Source: Tulasnella sp. 424
Lineage: Eukaryota; Basidiomycota; Agaricomycetes; Cantharellales; Tulasnellaceae
Direction of reading: 5' to 3'
Length of the DNA: 40,757 bases
Assembly (NCBI GenBank): GCA_019633425.1
Contig: WSUB01000262.1
Coordinates: forward strand, 1 to 40,757
Part shown: positions 20,264 to 30,525 of the stretch, piece after piece
How the letters are laid out: each line of letters starts with the position of its first letter
Numbering within the stretch: the stretch's first letter is position 1
Notes under the pieces: model-generated
Database searches by the model: none
Told to the model about the DNA's origin: nothing
Seen by the model: the letters and a program-made list of their open reading frames with translations, nothing else
Position numbers and translations under genes: made by a program

Positions 20264-21405
20264 GCGGCGCAACCAGTAATACCGTGGGGACCGGTAACAC
20301 CGGATCCCAATCCAACCCCAGCAATCAAAACCCTCAGCCACTTCCTACTGGAATAGACCCAAATCTGATCGCCGCCATCGTCGCTGCCCTACAAGCCTCA
20401 GGGGTCGGCGCCCAAACCTAGGCTCCTCAACCTAAAGCCACCAGGATGAAGATCAAGGAACCAGATAGTTACGACGGGAAGAACCGAGGAGGAGATGCTG
20501 AACCATTCCTACTGAGCTGCGAAAACTACTTCCGAGCACGCTCAAGCGACTTCCCTGATGAAGAAGCCCAAATCCAATTCGCCCTCAGCTACCTCACTGG
20601 AACCGCTCAAGCCTGGGGAGACGTCATCCTCAAAGACCTCCTGATGACAAGAACGCTGGATGCATCGAGCGACTGGGATGAATTCAAGAATGAGTTCCTT
20701 AGGGCGTTCGGAGATCCAGACAAGGAAGGAACGGCGATACGAAAATTGGAAGCTCTAACCCAAGGCAACCGACCAGCCGCTACCTATGCTGCCGACTTTA
20801 GACGCATCAGAGCCGACATCGGTTGGAACGAACAGGCCTTCATGCATGCCTATCGGCAAGGACTCCGCGCAGACGTCAAGGATGGATTGGTTTATCACGA
20901 CAAGCCCAATACACTAGAGAAACTCATCGAACTTAGCATCCGGATCGATGACTGCCTCTGGGAACGAAAGCAGGAGAAAGGAAACGACCATAGTAACAAC
21001 AGACCCCAGCATCGACCTCCACCACGCCCAACTCCCACTCCTGCTCCTCAACCTTCCTCCCAGGCCCCCAATGCCTTTACCCACAGTCAACCAGTCCCCA
21101 TCCATATCGACGCCGCCAAGAGAGGGAGATTGTCGCCTGAAGAACGAACACGTCGCCGAAGTCTAGGATTGTGTTACTACTGTGGAGAAAAGGGTCACAC
21201 CGCTGCCGCTCATCAACAACGCCAAGGAGTCATCGATTATCCCTCCAATTATGCCCCCACCATTGCAGCCACCCAACCTCCTCCTACCAGTTCCCCCAGT
21301 CCTCGTCCCAATAATTCCTTTACCGTTTCCATTGCCCCCCAGTCCACCAATCGTTCCGATCCCGACGATGGAGGTTTTTCGCAGGGTTTTCCCTACAGCA
21401 CGTAG
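20260..21405 (+). pseudogene. gag: Gypsy-2 Gag, one nonsense codon
   Basis: The frame starts at ATG 20260, overlapping the ORF0 stop. TAG at 20419-20421 (probably CAG to TAG) interrupts it; an internal ATG at 20446 reopens the same frame to TAG 21403-21405. The gag capsid domain follows (e.g. ENYFRARSSDFPDEEAQIQF; FGDPDKEGTA), then a Pro-rich linker and a zinc knuckle near 21172-21215, CYYCGEKGHTAAAH, where the last Cys of C-x2-C-x4-H-x4-C is His. That should weaken nucleic-acid binding, unless it is a family variant. Confidence 0.9.
21384..21390 (+). promoter_or_regulatory. Gypsy-2 gag-pol -1 frameshift heptamer
   Basis: In the gag frame this reads G GGT TTT, a fit to X XXY YYZ. Four sense codons follow, then the gag TAG, exactly as in Gypsy-1 (G GGA AAA, four codons, TGA). 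The -1 frame is the pol frame and is open here. Only a weak 4-bp stem (GCAC 21398-21401 with GTGC 21411-21414) is seen downstream. Confidence 0.6.
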
Positions 21406-24400
21406 TGACTGTGCCACGCCGCGCTCAAAGGTCTCAGCTCTTAGGTACTGATCATGTATATCCCATGCCCAATAAGATTCGTATGATGCCACTCGACCCT
21501 TCCACGCATCTGATTGTACCTACTGAGCTGAGCACCGACCAAGTCACAGCATTCCCAACTGCCATGATTGACTCTGGCACCACCTCTGAATTCATTAATA
21601 AGGACTTTGCCGAACGAAATCACCTACCAACCTGGCGAAAGGAATTTCCTTGTTACCCTGCCGCTATAGACGGATGATCCCTCGGAACCATTGACCGTGA
21701 AGTAAGAGGACGACTTAGGATGGGAAACCACGAGGAGAAAGTGGTAATGGACGTTGCCAATATTGGGAGGCACGCAGTAATCTTAGGAGCGCCTTGGCTC
21801 CACAGGCATAATCCCGAAATTGACTGGAGAACCCGCCGAATCGCCTTCCGAGACCCATATTGCTCTCACAACTGCCTGGACACCCCAGCTGACGTACTAG
21901 GAAAGGCAAACGGGCAACCAGATCGAATGGAACCCCTGCCTGAAGTATTGGACCTCCCACCAGTCGACGAAGATTCTTTAGCAAGCGCAACCGACACCAT
22001 CGCTGGAACCAGCATCTCAGCCAAAATCGCCTCGGAACATGTTAAAGAAGCGAAACCCCTGGAAGAGGCAGTTCCGGCAGAACTCCACGAATTCCTTAAC
22101 GTCTTCAGAGAACCAACAAACGACCATGCGCTTCCCCCACATCGGCCATACGACTGCAAAATCGACTTCATCCCAGGAGCGGAACTCCCTAAACCAGGCA
22201 GGTTGTACGCTGGATCAGCCGAAGACAGCAAGGAGCTAAGGAAATGGATAGACAAAAACCTGGCCAAGGGCTATATCCGAGAATCGAAATCCCAAGTGGC
22301 CTCTCCATGCTTCTTCGTCGGAAAAAAAGATGGCAAAAAACGGCTAGTAATCGACTACAGGAAAATCAACGATATCACCGTGAAAGACCAATACCCTATT
22401 CCCCTCACGTCCGACTTAATCGATCGACTTAGTGACAAGGAATGGTTCACCAAACTGGATTTGAGATGGGGGTACCACTTGATGTGCATCGCAGAGGGAG
22501 ACGAATGGAAAACAGCTTTCAGGATACGTTATGGCCTTTTCGAATGGACTGTGATGCCATTTGGGTTATGCAACGCACCTGCGGTTTTCCAACGTTTCAT
22601 TAACCACATCCTCCATGACCTATTGGATACCTCCGTGGTAAACTACCTCGACGATACTATGCCGGCCACCAAGACCCAAAAAGAAAACGTTGAAGTCACC
22701 AAAGAAGTCTTACGTCAACTACGCGCGAACAACCTTCATTGCCGACCGGAGAAGTGCGAGTTCTTTGTACAAGAAACGGACTACCTGGGACTATGGATCA
22801 CCCCAAAAGGCATCGCAATGGACAAGCACAAAGTCGAAGCAATTAAGGACTGGCCCACTCCTAAGAACGTCAAGGACATCCAAACCTTCCTCGGCTTTGC
22901 CCAACTTCTACCGATGCTTTATCAAGGACTTCTCTGACATCACAGGCCCGATCACCAACCTCCTACGGAAAGATACAAAGTGGGATTGGTCGGAAGAATG
23001 TCAAGAAGCATTTGGCAAGTTAAAAGAAAGGTTCACCACGGCCCCAGTACTGGTCCATTATGACCCGGAGAAACCCTGTATCTTGGAAACGGACGCTTCC
23101 GGATACGCCTACGGAGCGGTACTTTCGCAAAGATCGAACGACGGCAAGATTCACCCAATCGCCTTCATGTCCAAATCAATGACCCCCGCAGAACGTCGGT
23201 ATGACATCTGGGATAAGGAAATGATGGCCATCGTTTGAGCCCTGGTCTACTGGTGCCATTACCTGGAAGGAGCCAAGTTCACTATCCGAATTCTCACTGA
23301 CCACAAGAACTTGGAATACTTCAAGAAAGCTCAGATCCTTAATGACCGACAATTCCGATGGCTCCAGACACTCCAACGCTACGATTTCGTTATTTCCTAT
23401 CGCCCGGGCTCTAAATCTGGCAAACCCGACGCCCTGTCACGACGACCTGACCACCGTCCTGAAGAGGGGGCAGAAGAACCGCCCCTGACGCTTCTACCAA
23501 CCTCCAGAATCGTGGAGATCGATGCAATAACGCTCCTACCGCCATCCACGTTTGCGGAAATCAATGCAGACGATGAAGATGATGAACAGGAAGAGGTCCA
23601 ACTGGCCACCGACCGGGAAATCGTAGACGAGATTGGAAGGAAGCTTCACGAAGATCCCAACATAGAATTGATCCTGGCTTATTTCGACGCCAACCCAGAA
23701 GCAGCCCCAGCACGTGTCAGGAAAGAAATGACGGATTGGAGTCTTGACGAAGGACTATTGCGGTTCCGAGGAAGAATCTACGTCCCCAATGACGAGGACA
23801 TCAAAAGGTCCATCCTCCAACTCTACCACGACTCGCTAATGGGAGGACACGGAGGACAAGCAAAGACCCTGGAACTGGTGTCAAGAGGCTACTACTGGCC
23901 ATCCATGAAAGCCTACGTCAACCGATACGTCGACACCTGCGACCACTGCCAGAGAAACAAGCACCACTATTCCAGACCAGTCGGACTCCTGAAACCGCTT
24001 CCAGTTCCCACCGGACCTTGGCAAGACATCTCCTACAACTTCATCACTAAACTGCCGGAAACCTGCTGAGGGAACGACACTATCATGGTCGTGGTCTGTA
24101 GACTGCTCAAGGAAGCCCATCTGATTGCTACTAAAGAACAAGGACTGGACGCAGCCAAGACAGCCAAGCTGTTCATCGCCAACATCTGGAAGCTACACGG
24201 ACTTCCCTTACGAATCGTGTTGGATCGAGGCCCACAATTCAACGCTCCGTTCCTGAAGTCTCTATACGGAGGACTAGGCATCAAACCAGTCTTTTCCACG
24301 GCATACCACCCACAGACAGATGGTCAGACGGAACGTACCAATCAGACGATCGAAGGATTCCTACGGATATTCTGCAACCATCGACAAGACGACTGGGATG

Positions 24401-25137
24401 AACTCCTCCCCTTTGCCGAATTCTCGTGCAACAACTCCGTTCAGTCGTCCATTGGCATGTCCCCATTCATGGCAAGCAGAGGGTACAATCCAGTCCTCAC
24501 CGACCTCCCCTCCAGTGCGCAATCTAATCCATCCGCAGAGGAAAGGCTTGGTCGAATCGCCGCCATTCAAAAGGAAATCCAATCCGCCATGGCCCTCGCC
24601 CAGGAACGTCAAAAGGAATACTACGATCGACACCGTGAACGGGAACCGTCCTACGAACCAGGAGACAAAGTATGGTTGGAAGCCCGCAACATCCAAACCG
24701 ACCGACCATCCGATAAACTGGCAGCAAAACGACTAGGACCTTTCAAGGTGGAGAAGAAGATATCCTCCCACGCCTATCGACTAACACTCCCTGCCACTAT
24801 GAGGATTCATCCGGTGTTCCATGTTTCCCTCCTCACTCCCCATACTCAGGACACAATCCCAGGTCGAATCCAACCGCCGCTGCCTCCAGTCATAGTTGAG
24901 GATCAAGAAGAATGGGAAGTGGAAAAGATCCTGAACTCACGATATTGGTACGGCCGATTGCAGTACCTCTTCAAGTGGAAAGGATTCGGAGACGAAGAAA
25001 ACAAATGGGAGTACGCAGAACAATTAGAGCACATGCCCGACCTCATATGGGAATTCCACCAACGATTCCTGGCTGCTTTCGGCCCTGAACTTCGGCAACG
25101 TCCTACTCGTCAACAACCTCCTCGTCGACGTCCTTAA
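21390..25137 (+). pseudogene. pol: Gypsy-2 Pol, three nonsense codons and a frameshift
   Basis: Domains as in Gypsy-1: protease (AMIDSGTTSEFIN), RT (MPFGLCNAPAVFQRF, YLDD), RNase H (LETDASGYAYGAVLSQ), integrase zinc finger (HDSLMGGHGGQAKTLEL, CDHC), core (LDRGPQF, DGQTERTN) and chromodomain (EWEVEKILNSRYWY, near 24910). Breaks: TGA at 21675-21677, an extra C in GCCCAAC near 22900, TGA at 23236-23238, TGA at 24067-24069. All three TGAs fit CGA to TGA. The first catalytic Asp of the integrase reads Asn (YNFI, codon 24037-24039), as in Gypsy-1. Ends at TAA 25135-25137. Confidence 0.95.
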
Positions 25138-25147
25138 GGGGGGCTGA
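25136..25147 (+). promoter_or_regulatory. Gypsy-2 polypurine tract
   Basis: AAGGGGGGCTGA directly before the right LTR; overlaps the end of pol. Confidence 0.65.
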
Positions 25148-25564
25148 TGTGACGACCTTGTCACATGATCCACTTTCTCCAATCACGTGACCCAGGCAAG
25201 ATTCCCATCACATGATCGTAATCCCCCGCACTCACCTCGTATGCCTCACCACTACCTCACGTTCCTTATTCATTCCCTCATGCGTTCCTCATTGTTCTTA
25301 CTCATGCGACGTGTCAGCCTTTCCATCTGATTCCATCACTTTCTTTACTATACCGGGACATTCTAGTCACAGCCACTCGTTAGTATTTAAGTACAGCGGA
25401 ATGAGAAGGTTTGTTCCTCATTCCACCTCTTGTCTATTCAATCATAGTCTACTCCTCGACCATCATGCTAGAGCAACGACCTTGCCTAGTGATCTCTCTC
25501 TGCCAAACCATAGTCCATAGTCAGATACGCCTTGCTCGGTCTCTACCATAAGGGAACCCTGACA
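25148..25564 (+). repeat. Gypsy-2 right LTR
   Basis: 417 bp. Compared with the left LTR it reads GACGACCTTG for GACAACCTCG, CACATG for CACGTG, GAGAAGG for GAGGAGG, TCCACC for TCCGCC, ATCATG for ATCGTG and ATACGCC for ATACACC. Confidence 0.96.
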
Positions 25565-27063
25565 CGAGGAGCTGTTATCAAAACTAGGTGAGCCGGCTAA
25601 CGACCGACAGGAGTGCATCACGAACCTGCATTTCGTCCAGCACGGTCTGAACAGTACCCTGATAGCCTGCTAGTTTTCCAGAGTGGTCACTAGCCAAAAC
25701 GGCCTTATTGAAGCGACCCGAGGACTTCCACAGACTGACTTTCTCCCGAATGCCCTCAAGCTCCCTGCAGACTGTGTCATCCTGCAACTCTGGGTGATTC
25801 ACTCCTAGGGAACCGACATACCCGTGTAGATGATTGACGTGAGCAGCAAGTTCGTCTCCTTGCTTTGCATCTGTCTTCTTGATGTGTTTGAGGTGTACGG
25901 ATAGCTTCGACGTGCGGGAAGCCAGCTCCTTAGCCATATGGTCGTTTTTGTCCACAGCCTGAATAAACTAGGTTAGAGTGCAAATCAATGGAGAAATGCA
26001 TATAGTTTCACCTCGATCATGTTGACAACGGCCAATCCAACTTTAGTGGCTGCTCCGACGTAGCTACCAACGATGGGAATTGTTCCAGATATGGCGTCAA
26101 TGGTCTTGAAAGTTTTCCTAAATGCGGTGAGAGCTCCATCTCGAATGGGACTATGACTTTCCTGATCCTTGGGAAGGTCCGGGGCCGAGTCTTGGACAGA
26201 TGCTTGTTGGCCCATCGGATGTTCCAACGTCAAAGCTTCTTTAGGGGAGGCCGTCTGGAGACCCTGAGCTTCCACCGGTTCCAGAGAATGCGAGACGTCA
26301 ACTGAGGGTGAAGCTGGCTGGTTTTGGTGGCCAGAGGGCATCTCTGAGTCTTTGACGCTGTCTAACGTGGAGAATCTGACATGGCGTTAGTATGGGTTTG
26401 TCGAAAAGTCGAGGCGGCTTACCTCTCTGAGCTTCACTTTCTAAGCGACTCTGTAAGGATAAATGGCTGACGTTATGGGTCGGAACAAAAGATACTAATC
26501 TATCCACGTACGCGAAGAGTCGTCGAGAGCTTCTCGATATCTACCCGACACGTCCGCAAGATATCGGTCCATTTGCCGCTACGTCCCGAAGGAATAGCGC
26601 TTCTGACTTGGATCCCGTCCATAAATCCCCGCTTCCTTCCGTACCTGTCCGGTGCTTCCTTCAAACTTGCATGCGCAGGTTCCAGAACGCTGTTAGCCAC
26701 AAGGTTTAGCTAATTATCCCATATCAGGTCCGCCAGAGGCCATCCTTACCGGATGAGCTCCTCAACAGCATCTTTGACAGGGGTTAAGTCCCGAGGAAAG
26801 TTGGGTACGTTGTTGATGGTCTGAACCAACTGTTGCGCTGCATCTTCCAATTTACTGGGCCACTTGGTGTCCTGGGATATGAACACCGTCAGCTCGAGAA
26901 GTGCCGCCGTCTCGCATGGCCGGTTTACCTGTAGTAGATTTAGTAGAGCACTTCTTGCGAGTGTCTCTCTATTGTTGAGCTCTTGTATTGAGCTGTCACT
27001 GGTCGGAACTGGCGGAGATCGATTGGGTGTTGCAGGCGGTTTTGGAGGTGGTTGACTGGACAT
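25565..27063 (-). pseudogene. NACHT-WD40 (STAND) gene, 5' part: N-terminal helical domain
   Basis: Start ATG at 27063 (MSSQPPPKPPATPNRSPP). Exons: 27063-26750, 26689-26512, 26450-26423, 26375-26012, 25958-25626 and the first seven bases of the next exon, 25571-25565, where Gypsy-2 lies. All introns are GT-AG. Visible: a Pro-rich start; helices (ETAALLELTVFISQD; DRYGRKRGFMDGIQVRSA); and the fungal STAND N-terminal motif TIPIVGSYVGAATKVGLAVV followed by ASRTSKLSVHL. This part looks intact by itself. The N-terminal domain of such proteins usually carries or recruits the effector function; which effector is not recognisable here. Without the rest it can encode only a short orphan protein. Confidence 0.85.
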
Positions 27064-27095
27064 GATTGCGGTGTATGAGAGGGGAGCGTAGAGGC

Positions 27096-28230
27096 CCTCT
27101 ACACTCCCACCATTTAGTTTATTTACTGTTTACAACCCCATATTTACGTTTACTTTTACTATTTAATTTACCTGCCTGTGTAAACTTGGTGTAAACGTTT
27201 ATAAACTGTTTATACACAGTATGTACTAGGGCAACTCATGTCTGTCCAAGAATATAAGTTGACATCCTTGAAGAGCCTCCCCTGAGCTAAAGTACCTGCC
27301 CTCACAACTCCTTGGGCAAGCTGGAAACACTGAAAAGGGGTTTACAGCTATTTTCATAACGATAGGCGTTCCCACGTTCTACGGGACTTCGCCCACCTCG
27401 CAGTCTCCCCCCATAATTCTTCCATTTCTCAATATCCAATTTCTTTATCTATATTGTAAATACAAATGTATATACGAGCAATAGAGCAAGTTTATAGGGT
27501 AATAGATGGATTTTTAGGAGAATTGGAATTTCGGGGCTAATCATGCACTAAAACCTGGAGATTTGAACCACGAGGCTTCAAACTCAGCAGGAAATGATAA
27601 ATACTAAATAAAAACATGTGGGTTATATTTGGTGATGATACGATCCAAAATGAGAGAATTATAACTGTAACAAAGTCAAAGGAGGGTAACAAGGGAGACA
27701 AACCCCCAAAATGACATTGTATCACCACCAGCACTAACACACACATTTCTATTTAGTATTAGTCCTGCTCTGCCAGGTTTGGTACCTCATGGTCAAGTTC
27801 TCCAGGTTTTAGTGCATAATTGGCCTCAAAATTCTAATTCTCCTAAAAATCTATCTATTGTACTATAAACTTGCTCTATTGCTCGTATATATATTTGTAT
27901 TTACAATATAGATAAAAAATTGGATATATTGAGAGATGGGAGAATTATGGGGGGAGACTGCGAGGTGGGCGAAGTCCCGTAGAACGTGGGAACGCCTATC
28001 GTTATGAAAATAGCTGTAAGCATTTCTTCGGTCTGGGCTTGGGCATTGGAGTGATCCACAGGTCAACCCTGAGTGATCCCACAAGCCGTTGCACCATGAA
28101 ATTGGGTCAGGACTGGATGCTATTTGTAGACTGTTCATTATATAGTATTTACAATATATTTACTGTTTACTATTTATTTACACCCATGGGTGTAAATGTA
28201 AACTAAATGGTTGGAGCCTTAGTAGAGGGG
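27096..28230. mobile_element. Degenerate outer inverted-repeat element (MITE-like)
   Basis: The ends CCTCTACACTCCCACC...ATTTAGTTTA (from 27096) and, inverted, CCTCTACTAAGG...ATTTAGTTTA (to 28230) match in part. Both ends are rich in TGTTTAC/GTAAAC motifs (about 27115-27230, 28140-28205), as in subterminal transposase-binding repeats. No clean target duplication was found. It lies 33 bp upstream of the NACHT-WD40 start and contains the next element. Confidence 0.4.
27345..28016. mobile_element. Foldback MITE with about 228-bp inverted arms
   Basis: The arms 27345-27572 and 27789-28016 are near-perfect inverted repeats (CAGCTATTTTCATAACGATA... and its complement). TA lies on each side (27343-27344, 28017-28018), the duplication of Tc1/mariner-type elements. 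The 216-bp centre has no coding potential. RNA across it would form a long hairpin. Confidence 0.75.
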
Positions 28231-28849
28231 TGTTGGGGGGAGATAAATACACTACGAGTCCACTCACGGGGATATTTGCGTGTTGCCGGTGGTACAGAAA
28301 GTGTACCCGCCACAGACGATTCAACCGGGATATCCAGCCGCACTAGGTAAATCCGGCCATGGGATTCCATGGTCAGAAGTATCGTGGTTTTGCAACATAA
28401 TCCCATGTTCTTCTTTTAACCTTGACGGTGCAAAAAGCACCTTGTTACTAGTCATTTGGAACAGGTCTGACCCCAGGTGCGCTAATCACTTTGACTACTG
28501 ATGCTGGGCATTCGTATCATCAGAATAGATCATTCTGGCGGGGTAAACTCGGTTGATTCCTAAGCCAAACTGCTTCCCTCACCTTGTCTAGCGGGTGAAC
28601 TACAACTAGAGTGTAGGGGTTAGATCCCACCGATCCTTGCATTGCGGCCAAGTACGGCTGTTTCAATAACCCAAGTGCACCAGCAAAGTATCTCAAACGA
28701 ATGGTGTAATAATTATAGTAAAGATGCATGAAGTAGCTAGGAGGGAAGGGGAAAGAAACGAGCGCAATTGGAGAAAGAATTGAGAAAAGGGAGACGGAAA
28801 AGACACCAACGGATGCGGACCCTCTAGTGCAAACACTCGGCCTCATGTA
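28231..28849. other. Intergenic, no gene seen
   Basis: Between the MITE and the 3' end of the 28850-30122 gene. Short frames only; no RNA gene that I can support. Confidence 0.4.
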
Positions 28850-30122
28850 CTATTCATCATCTTCCCCATCGTCATCATCACCTCCTCCATTACCATCACC
28901 ATCCTCGCCATCAGAGTTGTGATGAGGGACCCCGGAATTCCTCTTCCGGTTTCGTGTTTTTCTCTTATTCTGCATGCAGCTAATGACGAGTTCACAAGCG
29001 GGCCAGTCCCCTTTGAATTTCTTGAGGTACGAGTTCTGCTCCTTGATCTAGAACAGGAAAGTGAGGCGAGAGTCAGCATGGGAGAAGTCAAAAGGTGTAA
29101 CGGATCAGCCGCAATTGTGTAACGAAGACATACCAGGTGGAAACAATCTGCAAGATGAGCAGACTCCTGCCGGTGGAATGTCCTATTCCAGTCAAGTCCC
29201 GCTGCCGTGATCACCTCTCGAACACTTGCCAAGATGGTGAGGTAGAGGTCGGTGTTGCCTTCAAGCTGGAGGGCCTTTCGGATGGTCCACCCCTTCCTGC
29301 CACGCTCGCCCTCCGGATGGGGGATGAGATGAGTGGTCTGGGTGATCTTCTCCTTGACGTACATGGACTTGTACTTGCGATACTTGCGAACCGACTCCTC
29401 GGCAACTTGGAGGGAACCTAGGACCACGAGGCAGAAGAAGTTAGGATTAACTCCCTTCACCAGAATGAGAAGAATGAAACTCACCACGAATCTCCTCCAG
29501 TTCACGAACAAGAAGTGCCATCTGCTCCTTCATTGAGAGCCTTGCCTTCTTAGTAGGCCGGCGCTCCGTTGCAGGTTCAGACTGGTGGTCATCAGATGCG
29601 GTAACAGGTCCAGCAGGAGATGCTTGCCGAGAGGTTGGAGCAGGAGAAGGCGGAGGCGGGGAAGCGGCAGGGGCAGGTGGAGGATCCGTGTTAAGAGCAG
29701 CCGCTGTTCTCTTTCGGGTATTACGAGTCATAGAATGATATAATGATGCGAGTAAGTAATGAGCGAGGGGGATATGAGGAAAAAAGTGATAGGGGAGCCA
29801 CAGAGTGTACAAGTCACCTCACACGGCCCTATTTGAATGGTGAGGTCTGGGCTATTGCATCCCGGGGCTTTCGGATCGTCGGTATCGTTGTCACTGTCTT
29901 CGCTGTCATCGATGCATTTGGAAAGTGTGGCTCCAGGTGAACTCGTACGTGATAGAGCTGCAGAGGGCCAAGCTCCGGTGTCAGATGTCGGGGAGTTCAG
30001 CACCAACTCTACAGCCTCAACCCAATCAAAGTCCTGCACAATATCATGCGGTCAAATTTTTGCGACAGCGCCCCATGCTCAGCGGTGGATTTTGATGGCT
30101 TACTCACCTCTGAGTTCGACAT
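28850..30122 (-). CDS. Unknown 312-residue protein, divergent partner of the Tnp2 gene
   Basis: Five exons: 30122-30108, 30033-29818, 29710-29485, 29417-29134 and 29047-28850. Lengths sum to 939 nt, the frame is open throughout, and introns are GT-AG (39-107 bp). Start MSNSEDFDWVEAVELVLNS. An acidic stretch (DDSEDSDNDTDDP) is followed by a Pro/Ser-rich part, a basic nuclear-signal-like KKAR, a coiled-coil-like helix (MKEQMALLVRELEEIRG), a conserved-looking middle (GERGRKGWTIRKALQLEGN), a Trp-Pro motif (FKGDWPACELV), Lys/Arg-rich NKRKTRNRKRN, and an acidic Gly/Asp tail. I do not recognise a domain. Similar proteins are common in Agaricomycetes. It is transcribed away from the Tnp2 transposase 404 bp away and is intact while Tnp2 is broken. 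Confidence 0.75.
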
Positions 30123-30125
30123 TTT

Positions 30126-30185
30126 GGGTTAAAGCCGTTTTGAGAGACACCAGTCGGGTTAAAGCCGTTTTGAGAGAGACCAGGT
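30126..30185. repeat. 30-bp tandem repeat, two copies
   Basis: GGGTTAAAGCCGTTTTGAGA begins each copy (30126, 30156); the copies differ at a few of the last bases. Located immediately upstream of the ATG at 30122, in the divergent promoter region shared with the Tnp2 gene. Confidence 0.85.
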
Positions 30186-30525
30186 GAACGTTGGAGATGT
30201 GTCGGAAGCCTGGGATTACCTGGGAGATTGAAAGCCGGTCGTTGAAGGCGTCAAAGTGAAGGAGTTGTGGAGTGTTAGTGCCCTGGAGCTAGCTGGGAGA
30301 TTGAAAACCAGGGCGCTGAGGACACTAAAAACTTGGAATTTTGATGGTTTTATACAGAAGAGCATGAGGCATGTGTTGAACGTGAACATGGGATGGTTGT
30401 GGAGAGTAGAATCAGATTTGGTTCGCACGGTTCTTCGTGGCCTCAGGAGCGCAAGAGGCTTTGCAGTTCTAACTTGAATTTCGCACGTTCCATTATCTCT
30501 CCACATCAGTACACTCTACTCTGTA

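Larger units (their letters stand above)
19315..25564 (+). mobile_element. Gypsy-2: full-length chromodomain Ty3/Gypsy retrotransposon, decayed
   Basis: 6250 bp with two 417-bp LTRs (19315-19731, 25148-25564; TGTGAC...CTGACA). I count seven LTR differences, all transitions, six of them at CpG. Target duplication: TGAGG on the left (19310-19314), CGAGG on the right (25565-25569), differing by one CpG transition. Order as in Gypsy-1: pre-gag ORF, gag, protease-RT-RNase H-integrase-chromodomain. At least four nonsense codons and one frameshift make it defective. It sits in antisense orientation inside an exon of the NACHT-WD40 gene, seven bases from a splice acceptor. Older than Gypsy-1 by LTR divergence, and clearly a different family by sequence. 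Confidence 0.96.

Noticed and set aside
20043..21492. Gly- and Pro-rich minus-strand and alternate-frame proteins overlapping Gypsy-2 gag
   Set aside because: Shadows of the Gag coding frame, whose domains are recognisable.
19310..25569. No target duplication for Gypsy-2, suggesting recombination between elements
   Set aside because: TGAGG and CGAGG differ by one CpG transition, the same change seen across the element, so a normal 5-bp duplication is more likely.
28560..28660. tRNA-like stretch with a possible T-arm (GGGGTTAGATCCC)
   Set aside because: No matching acceptor stem or D-arm could be found on either strand.
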